Shown: positions 7,942 to 15,390 of the stretch, in pieces
How the letters are laid out: each line of letters opens with the position of its first letter
Position numbering within the stretch: position 1 is the first letter of the stretch
From: DAOVDI01 sp965373045
GTDB lineage: Bacteria > Acidobacteriota > Aminicenantia > Aminicenantales > Aminicenantaceae
Reading direction: 5' to 3'
Length of the DNA stretch: 21,234 bases
Assembly (NCBI GenBank): GCA_965373045.1
Contig: CBDVEQ010000016.1
Location: forward strand, 1-21,234
Notes under the pieces: generated by a model
Databases searched by the model: none
What the model saw: the letters and a program-made list of their open reading frames with translations, nothing else
Told to the model about the DNA's origin: nothing
Position numbers and translations under genes: made by a program

Positions 7942-10900
7942 TTATTCTTTGATTATCCATTTATCGTCTTGTTTGATCAGTATAAATGTAAGTTCTTGGT
8001 CAGCTTTGATTGTGAGTTTTAGTTCTATAGGTTCAGGTTCCAGCATTAATTTAAGCATATATGTGCCTTCCACGATTTTAACCGGTTCTCCTCCCACAAA
8101 ACCGCTTCCTGCTGTTTCTCTTTTTTCGTTCAGTATAAAAAATTCGACCTGAAGCGTCTTCTCTAAAGAGGAAAAAAGTTCATTCGAGTTTTTCGCATCC
8201 ATATATTTCCCTCTTGTTGATTGGGTTATTGATTCCAGCTCCCTGCGGTGTTCAGCTTCCTTTATTCCGAATCCCACAATATGAAGACTGAGATCGACTC
8301 CCATATCTTTTATTGAGTTAGCTATGGAATAAATATCACCTCCGCAGCTTTCAATCCCGTCGCTTATGAGAACGATAGTTCCTTTATCTATGGTTTTAAA
8401 ATCTTCTGCGGCCTGAAGTACCGAATAGACAAGTGGTGTTTTTCCTTTAGGTTTAATGGAATTTATAATGTCAATCATTTTGTCCTTTTCAATAGGTCCA
8501 ATGGGAACAGCCAGCTCTGTATCTTCACACGCGCGGCTGTCTCTTAAGGAATAGCGGTGCCCGTATAAACGCAGACCAACATTCATATTCTCTGGAAGGC
8601 CTGTGATTATCTGGTTAAGCACCTTTTTTGCAATGGAGATTTTACTTTTTCCCTGAATCTGTCCCCACATTGAATTCGAAGCATCCACTATCAGTTCCAC
8701 ATTATTTATGGTTGCTTTTTCTTCCCCTTCCTGGAATAAGATCTTAAGCGAACCCTGTTTTTTGACTTTTTTCTCTTCCTTGGGTTTTTCTTCTTTTTTT
8801 AGCTCTGCCCTAACGAGGTAGGGGATAGGGGATGTGAACTGTTCAAAAATTGTTTTTGCGCTTTGTTCGATCTGTTCGTCTGAAGGTGAATGATAGATCT
8901 GTCCTCCTGTAGAGTAAGCAATTTCACTGAAGATTTGATATAAGGTGTTATTGAAATAATCTGATTTACTGTGCCATCCAGGCTGCACTCCTATGGTAGA
9001 GAAAATTACTCCCGTATCAAGGATTGCATCCCAGAGTTCTATATATTCGAGTCGCCAGTCGCCCCTGCGGCGGACAAGGTCATCAAGAACGGCTATTACA
9101 GCCCTGTTTCCGTCTTTGACTTTGACCTCATCAATAGCTGTATGAATTCCAATAAAAGTGTCTGTTTGCCCAGCTCCCAGGACTTCGCTTTCCGCAGCTT
9201 TTGTAAGCAGAGCAGGGTCGCGGGTAAAATCAGACAGTATAAAAACCTTATCTGTATATTTCATCAGTTTGAGCTGCAGGCCTTCTTTAAGGTTGGTTAA
9301 ATACCCTCGAAGGACCTGTTTTACTGTAGGAACACTGACCTTCATACTGCCGCTGTCATCATAAACAAGAATTACATAAATCTCAGGTTGAGAGATTTTA
9401 AGGAAATAATCACCTGATTCCAAGCTGTAAATTATGACCTGGGTATCTCCGGTCGACTGGATGTCAGATGGAAAGATTTCAGATCCTTCCTTTGTCTGAA
9501 GAACAGCTCTTGCAGTCACTATACCGAATTTTCTAAAGGAGATCTCTAATTTTTCATCTTTAACACTTGGAAGTGAGATCCTGTAAATATCCTGATTGTT
9601 TTTTGAAACCTTCCCTCCCAGAAGTGTTTTAAGAGGAAGGTCTTGAGCTTCCTTCATGGTGTTATTGGATTCTTTTTCTCTAAGCTCTGCCTGTTCCATC
9701 ATTTCTGCTGCTGTCATCTGGGCTGCTCTTTTTTTAAAATACCCTTTAACGAATATTTCCTCGATTTCGATATCCTCATCGCTGTAAGCTTCCAGGATTT
9801 GAATTTTCAGGTATTTTGCTGTGGTAGGAGTTACATCGAATTCCTGTAAACTCTCCGGCTTCTGTTTGACATTGATTTCCGCAAGGGGCTTAAATCCTGT
9901 TTTTGGAGTATGGTTTGACACAGAGAAATTTATTTTTTTAGGAAAATATTCCTCGCATACTTGGATCCCGATTTTATGGATTTCTGCAAATCTTCCCTGA
10001 GGGAAGCAAAACACAGCTTCCCTTGGGAGGTCTGCATCCTCCAGGTCAAAATAGAATGTTGACTCTTTATAGTCCTTTTTATCCAGACTGTGATCGATCA
10101 TTCTGTCCCATTCATAATCAACAGGAGGAGATGACCTGTAGATCACATTAGCACCCCTTCTGTTGGATAAAAGATCCTGAATTGTTTTTTTAGGCGGATT
10201 TTCAGGGTCAAGTTGATTTACTTTAAAATCAGTAAACAAATAGCTTCCTGAGTTTAAAGGAGTAATTCCAGATGCCTCCAGGCCTATTTTCCCTTTCCTT
10301 GAACGGCCGTCTTCAATGTCAAAGATCACCTGGCTGTCAACTAAAAACAGAATGCGGTCTGCGACTGACTTCAACTCAATATCCATACATTTTCCGATTT
10401 TTTCTTTTGGAATATCCATCTTAGCAAAAGCCAGAAGTTCAAGTCCTTGGGAAGAAAACAATGTGAGTTCGTATCGGCCGTCTCTTTTATTGTATCCTGC
10501 GCGATAATAATGTTTTGGATTTTTGCAGCCGAAAACAAGGCCAAAATATCTCCCAAAGCCTCCTTTCTTTTTGGTCGGCAAAACCCTGACAGAAATTGAG
10601 AAGTTTTCCCAGTCATTTTTTTCAGTAAAAAGCAATGTGGCTGATTCTTCAGTAGTATTCTGGCATGATATTCCAGAGAGTTCCGTAAGAACCGGTTTCC
10701 AACTGCTTTTTCCAGGGTCAGCCTCAGGGTCATCCCAGATTTTCCATTTTTCAAGGCTTCCTGATTTAAAATCATCAAAAAAGGATATTTCTTGTGTCTG
10801 CATCAGTTCTTCCCCGGATGTATGAACCTGAGGGGCTGTTTCCTTTTTTATAAAACGTCCAAAAGCAAATATCTCATCAATACCAATATACCTTCCTGAG

Positions 10901-12015
10901 CTTTCAATCATCATTTTTTCGATACTGGCTTCGATTCCGCTGGGGCCTGCAGAAAGTATTTTTATTTTTAAATATTTTCCTGTTACAGGTTCTATGTCAA
11001 ATTCTTGATAGCCTTTCTTTTCAGGATCTATCTTAAATGTTCCGATTGATTGAAATCCGTCAGTACTTTTTTGAGACACAAGAAACTCTATGCTTTCGGG
11101 AAGCCATGCTTTACTAAGCTGGATGCCGATTTTTTGTATTTCTGCTTGTTTTTTTTCAGGAAAAGAAAATACGGCTTCATAAGGAAGCTCATTTTTTTTA
11201 AGGCTCAAAAAAAAGCTGCCTTTTGAGTCTATACCTTCCATTGTTTTTTCATGGTCTATTAAAGCAAGCGCTATTGGTGAATCTTTAGGAGAAACCAATT
11301 CTGCGCCTTTATGGAATGAAAGAAGGCTCTGTAAAGACCTTTTTGGAAGGCTTTCTGGTGAAGTGGATTTTATTGCTATGCTGCTGAAAAGGACTTTTTC
11401 TGTTCCCAGTCCTGATACTGATAATCCGCATTTACCTGTCCGATACCGGCTGTCATAAATATCGAATAATGTGTTTTCATTAACCTGAAAACGGATGCGC
11501 GGTCCTGTAAAATCAAGCTGCATTGGGATTTTTTTATATTTCGGGTATTCCATCTTGGTGTATTCAATTACATCAAATCCCTCGGGTGTTCTGCAGGCAA
11601 GCTCAAAGCGGTCTTTTTCAGGATCATATCCTGCCCAGTAATAATGTTCAGGGTCTTTATAGCCAAATACCAGGCCGAATGATATTCCTTCTTCATCTTT
11701 ATCGCCGAATTTTATAAAGTCTGTCTGGATAGTATAATTTCCCCATGAATTTTCACCTGTTAAAAGCATAGAAGATGATTTGTTCTTATCGTTTTTTATA
11801 CCTGAAGTTTCTGTAAGCATTATGTCCCACTGGCTTGGATAATATCTTGCTTCTGGATTGTCCCAGACCTCCCATTTGGTCTGTTGATTCAGCATGTTTC
11901 CCTGTAGTGCGATAGGAACAAAATGTAAATCAGAGTTTGAATCTGTATTTGAATGAAGGGGAAGAAAACAGAGGATAATTAAAGTGATTAATGTTGATTT
12001 TGTGAATATTTTCAT
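7942..12015 (-). CDS. Large exported protein: duplicated LamG-like/discoidin-like module plus tandem VWA domains
   Basis: This 1357-residue protein has a signal peptide (1-22). A concanavalin/LamG- or DUF1080-like beta-sandwich (about 40-218) is followed by a discoidin (F5/8C)-like domain (238-390), and the pair is then repeated (410-600 and 621-760); matching segments include FGLVFGYKDPEHYYWAGY and FGLVFGCKNPKHYYRAGY. A beta-rich pre-peptidase-C-like segment (790-878) leads into VWA domain 1 (879-1062, MIDAS residues D886, S888, S890, with TDT at 951-953). A Lys/Glu-rich linker precedes VWA domain 2 (1106-1290, D1111, S1113, S1115, T1193, D1219), which carries the SMWGQI and ESCGGD motifs of a known bacterial VWA subfamily. 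A PEGA-like beta domain ends it. AGGAG lies 8 bases before the ATG. Intact MIDAS sites suggest metal-dependent binding in the periplasm or at the surface. Ligand unknown; domain calls beyond VWA are by pattern. Confidence 0.9.
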   Translation of the reverse strand: MKIFTKSTLITLIILCFLPLHSNTDSNSDLHFVPIALQGNMLNQQTKWEVWDNPEARYYPSQWDIMLTETSGIKNDKNKSSSMLLTGENSWGNYTIQTDFIKFGDKDEEGISFGLVFGYKDPEHYYWAGYDPEKDRFELACRTPEGFDVIEYTKMEYPKYKKIPMQLDFTGPRIRFQVNENTLFDIYDSRYRTGKCGLSVSGLGTEKVLFSSIAIKSTSPESLPKRSLQSLLSFHKGAELVSPKDSPIALALIDHEKTMEGIDSKGSFFLSLKKNELPYEAVFSFPEKKQAEIQKIGIQLSKAWLPESIEFLVSQKSTDGFQSIGTFKIDPEKKGYQEFDIEPVTGKYLKIKILSAGPSGIEASIEKMMIESSGRYIGIDEIFAFGRFIKKETAPQVHTSGEELMQTQEISFFDDFKSGSLEKWKIWDDPEADPGKSSWKPVLTELSGISCQNTTEESATLLFTEKNDWENFSISVRVLPTKKKGGFGRYFGLVFGCKNPKHYYRAGYNKRDGRYELTLFSSQGLELLAFAKMDIPKEKIGKCMDIELKSVADRILFLVDSQVIFDIEDGRSRKGKIGLEASGITPLNSGSYLFTDFKVNQLDPENPPKKTIQDLLSNRRGANVIYRSSPPVDYEWDRMIDHSLDKKDYKESTFYFDLEDADLPREAVFCFPQGRFAEIHKIGIQVCEEYFPKKINFSVSNHTPKTGFKPLAEINVKQKPESLQEFDVTPTTAKYLKIQILEAYSDEDIEIEEIFVKGYFKKRAAQMTAAEMMEQAELREKESNNTMKEAQDLPLKTLLGGKVSKNNQDIYRISLPSVKDEKLEISFRKFGIVTARAVLQTKEGSEIFPSDIQSTGDTQVIIYSLESGDYFLKISQPEIYVILVYDDSGSMKVSVPTVKQVLRGYLTNLKEGLQLKLMKYTDKVFILSDFTRDPALLTKAAESEVLGAGQTDTFIGIHTAIDEVKVKDGNRAVIAVLDDLVRRRGDWRLEYIELWDAILDTGVIFSTIGVQPGWHSKSDYFNNTLYQIFSEIAYSTGGQIYHSPSDEQIEQSAKTIFEQFTSPIPYLVRAELKKEEKPKEEKKVKKQGSLKILFQEGEEKATINNVELIVDASNSMWGQIQGKSKISIAKKVLNQIITGLPENMNVGLRLYGHRYSLRDSRACEDTELAVPIGPIEKDKMIDIINSIKPKGKTPLVYSVLQAAEDFKTIDKGTIVLISDGIESCGGDIYSIANSIKDMGVDLSLHIVGFGIKEAEHRRELESITQSTRGKYMDAKNSNELFSSLEKTLQVEFFILNEKRETAGSGFVGGEPVKIVEGTYMLKLMLEPEPIELKLTIKADQELTFILIKQDDKWIIKE

Positions 12016-12038
12016 TGCTTATTCTCCTGTGTAATTTT

Positions 12039-13460
12039 TTATTTTTTAATTACAGCTATTTCTATGTTTTTTTCACTCTCAAAGCCTCGAAAATATAAAA
12101 CCGAAGGCAGAGATGCTGTCTTGTAAGCCAATTTAAACCTGACAAATGTCCCTGGCGGTATGATAAAGGGCGAAGGCGGTTTATGGGGGAGAGAATTTGT
12201 GAATTCATCATCGATAAAGATTTTTTGACCTTCATGGATAAGTATAAACTGCTGGTCTTTAATGATTTCTATTCCGGAGCTTACCAGAGATCGAATGCCG
12301 AGGTCTATGATAACAAAAGAGTCTGTCTTTTCTACGGAGAAAACCATAATTTTCATTGTATCTCCGTCTTGATGAGAAGCTGCAGGATCAGGAATTTTGC
12401 TTTCTTTTTCAGGGACAAGGGGAAGGTTAAAGACCTTGTTTTGAATACGGATCCCCAGGCTCTGGACTTTTGCAGAGTTTGGGATCAGAAAAAACACTTC
12501 CTGGCTCTGGAAAACTTCAGGCGTAAAGCGTAAGAATCCGTCATCAGTGGTGGTGCCTCCCACTGCATAATATAGGTATCCTCCTTCTGCAAATATCCAT
12601 ATGTATTCTTCAGGTTCTATCTGGACAATATTTTTAATATTATCACCTGATAGACTTTTGCCGCTGATATGGACTCTTAGATACTGCCATCCGTCCGGAG
12701 CCTGTTCCTCCTCGTATTCATTTAAAAATGAGACAGAATGTGCTGCAGCTTGAACAAGATCGTCTTCTATGTGACTCAGCACACCGTCTGGAGGTCCTTT
12801 GTTTCCCCGGGCATCCTGAAGACTGCCCTGCACAGGAATAAGTATGCTTCCATATTCATAGTCAAAGAACTGAAATGCGAGGTTCTCTGTATTATTTGGG
12901 ACTTGGAATACAAATCTGACCTCACGGACATCTCCTTTTTTCGAAATTGTAAATGGTTCAAAAAGGCCTGCCCCTCCTTGGATTTGCTCTGTAAGAGGAT
13001 GCAGAGAATATGCCAGTCCATCAGCAAGGCAGTATATGTGGTCTGCTAATTTTTCGACCATATAAGCAACATCAGCATAGACATATTCCTGTTTGGCTTT
13101 CTTTTTCTCAGTCAGTAATTTTACTCCCATAGTATGGTCTTGTTTCTTTTCAAGCTTTTCCTTTTCAATTTTTTGTTTGGGGTGGATATTTTCCCACTGC
13201 GTGTTAAGAATAAGGAAAATTTTTTGGGATTGTGCCTGATTGCCCTCTAACTCATTATGCAAGGAGCTGTCTTTTATGTTTATATGTACAGCTTTATTAG
13301 CATTTGTGTCTTTTTTTGAGGTGCTGTCTTCAGGATTACAGGTTGTTGTGCTTAATAACGGAATTTTTAAATTCCCTGAATTTAATGAGACTAATGAGAT
13401 CATAAAAAAAATGGAGAGAAAAAAGAAAAGAAAATTGGAAAATCCCTTATTTTTAGTCAT
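12039..13460 (-). CDS. Exported hypothetical protein with three beta-rich blocks
   Basis: This 473-residue protein is first in the three-gene operon and I do not recognise its family. A hydrophobic N-terminal segment (8-27) suggests a signal peptide or membrane anchor. A low-complexity charged region (95-125) follows. The remainder has three blocks of similar plan, each ending in a motif of the type F-x-V/I-P-N or FIIPPGTF followed by two beta strands: EVRFVFQVPNN...SILIPV (180-210), EVFFLIPNS...FNLPLV (321-349) and PFIIPPGTF...NIEIAV (431-470). The pattern recalls small immunoglobulin-like exported domains such as DUF4352, but that is a guess. AAGGAA precedes the ATG by about 9 bases, and a promoter lies upstream. 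The next gene begins 23 bases after its stop, so the two are probably cotranscribed. Confidence 0.8.
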   Translation of the reverse strand: MTKNKGFSNFLFFFLSIFFMISLVSLNSGNLKIPLLSTTTCNPEDSTSKKDTNANKAVHINIKDSSLHNELEGNQAQSQKIFLILNTQWENIHPKQKIEKEKLEKKQDHTMGVKLLTEKKKAKQEYVYADVAYMVEKLADHIYCLADGLAYSLHPLTEQIQGGAGLFEPFTISKKGDVREVRFVFQVPNNTENLAFQFFDYEYGSILIPVQGSLQDARGNKGPPDGVLSHIEDDLVQAAAHSVSFLNEYEEEQAPDGWQYLRVHISGKSLSGDNIKNIVQIEPEEYIWIFAEGGYLYYAVGGTTTDDGFLRFTPEVFQSQEVFFLIPNSAKVQSLGIRIQNKVFNLPLVPEKESKIPDPAASHQDGDTMKIMVFSVEKTDSFVIIDLGIRSLVSSGIEIIKDQQFILIHEGQKIFIDDEFTNSLPHKPPSPFIIPPGTFVRFKLAYKTASLPSVLYFRGFESEKNIEIAVIKK

Positions 13461-13515
13461 GAAAAATATTCCTTATTTTGAAGTTAGCCAAGTTGCCTTT
13501 TTACTTATCGATCTA

Positions 13516-13544
13516 CATATAACAACTTTAGATTTCTCTGTCAA
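13516..13544 (-). promoter_or_regulatory. Promoter of the three-gene VWA operon
   Basis: On the minus strand, TTGACA (13544-13539) is followed after 17 bases by TATATG (13521-13516). The predicted transcript start is near 13509, giving a leader of about 48 bases to the ATG at 13460. The -35 is perfect and the -10 matches at 4 of 6 positions. Confidence 0.6.
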
Positions 13545-13561
13545 TTTCAAAAAATGAAATT
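13543..13561. promoter_or_regulatory. Inverted repeat between divergent genes, possible operator
   Basis: A perfect 7-base inverted repeat, AATTTCA (13543-13549) and TGAAATT (13555-13561), surrounds five A residues. It overlaps the last bases of the -35 of the minus-strand operon and lies about 85 bases upstream of the GH51 start, where a regulator could affect both genes. It may also be a chance feature of AT-rich DNA. Confidence 0.35.
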
Positions 13562-13645
13562 AAAATACAGCGATGGACTAGCGGCATAATTCCTGTTGTG
13601 CTCATTTTGATCATTGTGATATAAAAATGGATAAAGGAGGGCAAA

Positions 13646-15232
13646 ATGAAATATATATATACAATCTTTTGTTTTCTTGGTCTATTTTTTCTCACTCAGA
13701 TCATGAGCATATCAACAATTCCTTCTTCAACTCCTCAACACACTGATATCAATAAAATTATCATCAATGCAGACCAGGGAATCGAAACCATAAACAGAAA
13801 TATTTACGGCCACTTCAGTGAACACCTGGGACACTGCATCTATGAAGGATATTGGGTCGGAGAAAACAGTCCGATCCCAAACACCCGTGGAATCCGAAAG
13901 GATGTTGTCCAAGCCCTCAAGCGGATTAGGGTCCCGGTCCTGCGCTGGCCAGGAGGCTGCTTTGCCGACGAATACCACTGGAAGGACGGGATCGGGCCCA
14001 GGAAGGACCGGCCGAGCCTGGTCAATACACACTGGGGTGGGGTGACAGAAAACAACCACTTCGGCACTCACGAATTCCTTGACCTCTGTGAACAGATCGG
14101 ATGCGAACCAAATATATGCGGCAACGCGGGAAGCGGCACAGTACGTGAAATGCAGGAGTGGATCGAATACATAACCTTTGACGGGAAAAGCCCAATGGCT
14201 GACCTGCGCCGAAAAAACGGCCGGGACAAACCATGGAAGTTGAAATTCTTCGGTGTGGGCAATGAAAACTGGGGATGTGGCGGAAATATGCGTCCTGAAT
14301 TTTATGCGGATGTCTATCGCCAGTATCAGACCTATGTCCGTAATTTTTCCGGGAACAGGATCTCTAAGATCGCCTGCGGAAGCTACGGAGAGAATTATGA
14401 CTGGACCGAAGTCATGATGCGGGAAGCGGGCCGGTATATGCACGGACTGAGCTATCACTATTACACTGTTCCCGGCGGATGGGGCAATAAAAACTCTGCT
14501 ACAGACTTCAGTGAAGCGGATTGGTTCGAAACTCTGAAGCTGGCAGCCAAGATCAAAGAATATATCAAAAGACACTCAACGATAATGGACCGCTATGATC
14601 CCAAAAAAAGAGTCGGATTGATCGTGGATGAATGGGGCACCTGGTACAAGGTCGAACCGGATACCAATCCGGGCTTTCTCTATCAGCAGAACACACTGCG
14701 GGATGCACTGGTTGCAGGCCTTTCACTAAACATCTTCAACAACCACTGTGACCGGGTGAGGATGGCCAACCTGGCTCAGACAATCAATGTGCTGCAGGCT
14801 TTGATCCTGACCAAAAAAGAAAAAATGATCCTGACTCCCACCTATCATGTTTTTGACATGTACAAGGTCCACCAGGATGCGACACTGCTGCCGGTCGACG
14901 TTGAGTGTGATGCTTATCAATTCAAAAAGGAAAAGATCCCCGCTCTCAGTATTTCCGCCTCGGAAGATAAAGAAGGCCGGATCCATATATCCCTTTGCCA
15001 CTTTGACCCTAACAAACCGGCAGAGGTTACTATCGAATTGAGGGGTGTTAAGGCAGGCAAAGTCAGCGGCTGTATTCTGACCGCAAAAGCCATGACTACC
15101 CACAATACATTTGACGATCCTTCAAATCTCAAACCTGCTGTATTCGATAAAGCCCGGATAAAAGGTGATAAGATTATTCTGGAGATCCCCTCAAAATCCG
15201 TGGTTATGCTCGAAATTTCCATATATAAATGA
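13646..15232 (+). CDS. Alpha-L-arabinofuranosidase, GH51, secreted
   Basis: This 528-residue glycoside hydrolase releases terminal alpha-L-arabinofuranosyl units from arabinan, arabinoxylan or arabino-oligosaccharides. The family signature includes NRNIYGHFSEHLGHCIYEG (50-68), RWPGGCFADEYHW (100-112), VGNENWG with acid/base E207, and LIVDEWGTW with nucleophile E329. The C-terminal third is the beta-sandwich typical of GH51. Unlike many cytoplasmic GH51 enzymes it begins with a hydrophobic segment (about 4-24) suggesting export, so hydrolysis would take place outside the cytoplasm and the arabinose would then be imported by the symporter. GGAGG lies 5 bases before the ATG. It is transcribed divergently from the three-gene VWA operon. 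Bases 13767-13850 are duplicated in the fragment near 5291-5374. Identification is firm; exact substrate unknown. Confidence 0.96.
   Translation: MKYIYTIFCFLGLFFLTQIMSISTIPSSTPQHTDINKIIINADQGIETINRNIYGHFSEHLGHCIYEGYWVGENSPIPNTRGIRKDVVQALKRIRVPVLRWPGGCFADEYHWKDGIGPRKDRPSLVNTHWGGVTENNHFGTHEFLDLCEQIGCEPNICGNAGSGTVREMQEWIEYITFDGKSPMADLRRKNGRDKPWKLKFFGVGNENWGCGGNMRPEFYADVYRQYQTYVRNFSGNRISKIACGSYGENYDWTEVMMREAGRYMHGLSYHYYTVPGGWGNKNSATDFSEADWFETLKLAAKIKEYIKRHSTIMDRYDPKKRVGLIVDEWGTWYKVEPDTNPGFLYQQNTLRDALVAGLSLNIFNNHCDRVRMANLAQTINVLQALILTKKEKMILTPTYHVFDMYKVHQDATLLPVDVECDAYQFKKEKIPALSISASEDKEGRIHISLCHFDPNKPAEVTIELRGVKAGKVSGCILTAKAMTTHNTFDDPSNLKPAVFDKARIKGDKIILEIPSKSVVMLEISIYK
13767..13850 (+). repeat. 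Right copy of an 84-bp direct repeat
   Basis: This segment inside the GH51 gene repeats 5291-5374 in the same orientation, with 80 of 84 bases identical. The two copies are 8476 bases apart and enclose the complete three-gene VWA operon. Similarity ends sharply on the right at 13850/5374. Confidence 0.9.
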
Positions 15233-15329
15233 ATATCTGAAAGACAGTCTTTTTCGTGTGTATAAAAACACTAAAATCTAAGTAATAACCGGATAAAACC
15301 GGGCGCACCACTTAAAAGGCTTTAAAAAG

Positions 15330-15357
15330 TTGACATCCCAAGGGGAGAATTTATAAG
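15330..15357 (+). promoter_or_regulatory. Sigma-70 promoter of the lactate permease gene
   Basis: TTGACA (15330-15335) is followed after 16 bases by TATAAG (15352-15357). The predicted start near 15364 gives a leader of about 27 bases, and AAAGGA (15378-15383) acts as ribosome-binding site. This separates the permease from the arabinofuranosidase transcript. Confidence 0.65.
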
Positions 15358-15390
15358 ATTCGGGGACCTGGATACCGAAAGGATAACCGA

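Noticed and set aside
13727..14575. Long open frame antisense to the GH51 gene (282 codons)
   Set aside because: The plus strand encodes a clear GH51 enzyme with both catalytic Glu residues; the antisense frame has no family motif and no ribosome-binding site.
15239..15254. Possible terminator after GH51 (AAAGA/TCTTT followed by T)
   Set aside because: The stem is only 5 base pairs, with a 3-base loop and just two further T residues, too weak to call.
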